This document shows, piece by piece, positions 7,027 through 8,182 of a DNA stretch of 8,182 nt. The notes under the pieces are model-generated. The model made no database searches, had not been told where the DNA came from, and saw only the letters and a list, made by a program, of their open reading frames with translations. Source of the stretch: Thermodesulfobacteriales bacterium. GTDB lineage: Bacteria > Desulfobacterota_D > UBA1144 > Nemesobacterales > UBA2774. How positions within the stretch are numbered: position 1 is the first letter of the stretch; each line of letters begins with the position of its first letter. Made by a program: the position numbers and the translations under genes. The stretch is taken from contig SPCL01000092.1 in assembly GCA_004525335.1 (NCBI GenBank), positions 1 through 8,182 on the forward strand, written 5' to 3'.

Positions 7027-7218
7027 ATGGCACTTCCCAAAAGAAAACATTCCAGATCCAGATCTAGAAAAAGAAGGACTCATTACAAGATAACCAAACC
7101 GGGTATATCTTCATGTCTGAACTGTGGGGAACACAAACCGCCTCATAGAGCATGTCCTAGTTGTGGCTTCTACAAAGGAAGAACATTCATTAAGGAAAAA
7201 GAAGTAGTAGAGTCATAA
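7027..7218 (+). CDS. rpmF: 50S ribosomal protein L32 (zinc-ribbon form)
   Basis: This 63-residue basic protein begins with the family's ALPKRKHSRSRSRKRRTHYK, where RRTHYK matches the conserved RRTHxK. It carries a complete zinc ribbon CLNCG...CPSCG with Cys30, Cys33, Cys43 and Cys46, followed by FYKGR. It is a component of the large ribosomal subunit. Length is normal for L32, with a slightly extended acidic tail (KEKEVVES). A strong Shine-Dalgarno GGGAG (7013-7017) sits nine bases before the ATG. All four cysteines are present, so this is the zinc-binding form and not the cysteine-free paralogue. It lies between yceD and fabD on the same strand with short gaps, so cotranscription is likely. 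Confidence 0.97.
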   Translation: MALPKRKHSRSRSRKRRTHYKITKPGISSCLNCGEHKPPHRACPSCGFYKGRTFIKEKEVVES

Positions 7219-7250
7219 TATATTTTCAATAGATTCAAGGATAAAACAAT

Positions 7251-8177
7251 ATGATTGCTTTTGTATTCCCTGGTCAAGGTTCTCAATATGTGGGAATGGG
7301 AAAAGAGCTTTGTGATGAGTTTGCCATTGCAAAAAACACTTTTGAAGAAGCTAATGATGCATTGGGCTTTGACCTCTCAGCACTATGTTTTGAAGGCGAA
7401 CAGAGCGAATTGTCACTGACAGCCAATGCTCAACCCGCATTGCTGACGACAAGTATTGCCTGCTTAAGAGTCCTACAAAGCGAAACATCTCTAAATCCTG
7501 ATTTTGTAGCCGGACATAGTCTAGGTGAATATACAGCCTTGGTTGCAAACGGAGCATTTAGACTTAGCGACGCTGTTAAAGTGGTAAGAAAACGTGGGGA
7601 ATTTATGCAGGAGGCCGTCCCTGTAGGAGTGGGGGCTATGGCTGCAGTATTGGGATTAGAGAAAGAAAAAGTTAAAGAAATATGTAATCAAGTGTCGAAA
7701 AACGGATTAATTGCAAGCCCCGCCAATCTCAATGCCCCGGGTCAGACCGTTATATCAGGCAACAGAGAAGCAATAGAGCAAGCATCCATATTAGCAAAAG
7801 CACAAGGCGCTAAACGTGTTGTGCCGCTTGATGTTAGCGCTCCATTTCATTGTGCTTTGATGCAACCGGCAGCGGATAGGTTGTCAGGAGTTTTGAATGA
7901 AGTTAATATAGCTCAGATGAGCTCGCCCGTTGTTGCAAATTGCACAGCATCGCTTACAAATGATTCTAGTAAAGTAAAAGAGCTATTGATAAGTCAGGTA
8001 ACAAGTCCGGTTAGGTGGTATGAATCTGTAGAAGTACTAAAAAATCAAGGCTGTAATCATTTCATAGAAATTGGGCCTAAAAATGTCCTAGCTGGACTGA
8101 TTAAGAGAACTTTATCTGATGTTTCAGTCAGCAATTTTGAGAAGATCTCACAACTGGAGTCGATAAATAATGGATAA
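7251..8177 (+). CDS. fabD: Malonyl-CoA:acyl-carrier-protein transacylase FabD
   Basis: This 308-residue cytosolic enzyme transfers malonyl from CoA to ACP, supplying elongation units for fatty-acid synthesis. Visible motifs are the oxyanion-loop FPGQGSQ (6-12), the nucleophile elbow GHSLGEY with Ser90, Arg115 in the RKRGEFMQEA segment that binds the malonyl carboxylate, and the catalytic His200 in SAPFHCALM. NLNAPGQTVISG and the C-terminal IEIGPKNVLAGL are also present. Length matches the family and no key residue is missing. AAGGA at 7237-7241 lies nine bases before the ATG. The gene follows rpmF by 32 nt, with no plsX or fabH in between. Its end overlaps the ATG of a further reading frame at 8170, so the fatty-acid operon probably continues. 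Confidence 0.97.
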   Translation: MIAFVFPGQGSQYVGMGKELCDEFAIAKNTFEEANDALGFDLSALCFEGEQSELSLTANAQPALLTTSIACLRVLQSETSLNPDFVAGHSLGEYTALVANGAFRLSDAVKVVRKRGEFMQEAVPVGVGAMAAVLGLEKEKVKEICNQVSKNGLIASPANLNAPGQTVISGNREAIEQASILAKAQGAKRVVPLDVSAPFHCALMQPAADRLSGVLNEVNIAQMSSPVVANCTASLTNDSSKVKELLISQVTSPVRWYESVEVLKNQGCNHFIEIGPKNVLAGLIKRTLSDVSVSNFEKISQLESINNG

Positions 8178-8182
8178 TCTGA
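8170..8182 (+). CDS. Start of the next gene, truncated by window edge (possibly fabG)
   Basis: An ATG at 8170 overlaps the last eight bases of fabD in another frame and is preceded by GGAG (8156-8159) at a spacing of ten bases. Only Met-Asp-Asn-Leu is visible. FabG commonly follows fabD and often starts with a short Met-x-x-Leu leader before its nucleotide-binding motif, so fabG is the best guess from context. The sequence itself cannot prove it. Confidence 0.4.

Noticed and set aside
1..8182. Mobile element, CRISPR array, tRNA or rRNA
   Set aside because: No transposase or integrase, no spaced direct repeats and no RNA-gene signatures were recognised. Gaps between genes are all 130 bases or less.

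Overview
The window is a compact bacterial stretch of about 40% GC by eye, with every convincing gene on the + strand. The YceD/DUF177–L32–FabD gene order, a lipobox-type binding protein and a stomatin-like protein all say Bacteria, most likely with a Gram-negative type envelope. A moderately AT-rich deltaproteobacterial or candidate-phylum lineage would fit. The phylum cannot be fixed from the sequence alone.

Layout: (1) 1-594 is the C-terminal two thirds or so of a slipin/stomatin-like SPFH membrane-scaffold protein, cut by the window edge. (2) 627-6399 is a complete peptide-type ABC importer: a lipoprotein solute-binding protein, two permeases and two separate ATPases. The permease and ATPase genes are packed tightly (4-nt overlap, 6-nt gap, 1-nt gap). 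The binding protein is separated from the permeases by 130 nt that carry a good sigma70-like promoter candidate. (3) 6469-8177 is a housekeeping block: the DUF177/YceD rRNA-accumulation protein, ribosomal protein L32 (zinc-ribbon form) and malonyl-CoA:ACP transacylase FabD. A new reading frame begins at 8170, overlapping the end of fabD, and is possibly fabG.

How the genes work together: the binding protein should capture peptides outside the inner membrane and deliver them to the permease pair, with the two ATPases driving uptake. The second block links ribosome assembly to fatty-acid initiation, as in the classic yceD-rpmF-plsX-fabH-fabD-fabG cluster, but plsX and fabH are missing from between rpmF and fabD.

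I see no sign of a wholly new system. The points most worth a second look are the YejB/YejE-like character of the permeases, including a periplasmic insert in the second one, combined with a Dpp/Opp-like binding protein and unfused ATPases. The shortened fatty-acid cluster and the split promoter arrangement of the importer come next. I recognised no mobile elements, CRISPR arrays, tRNAs or rRNAs.
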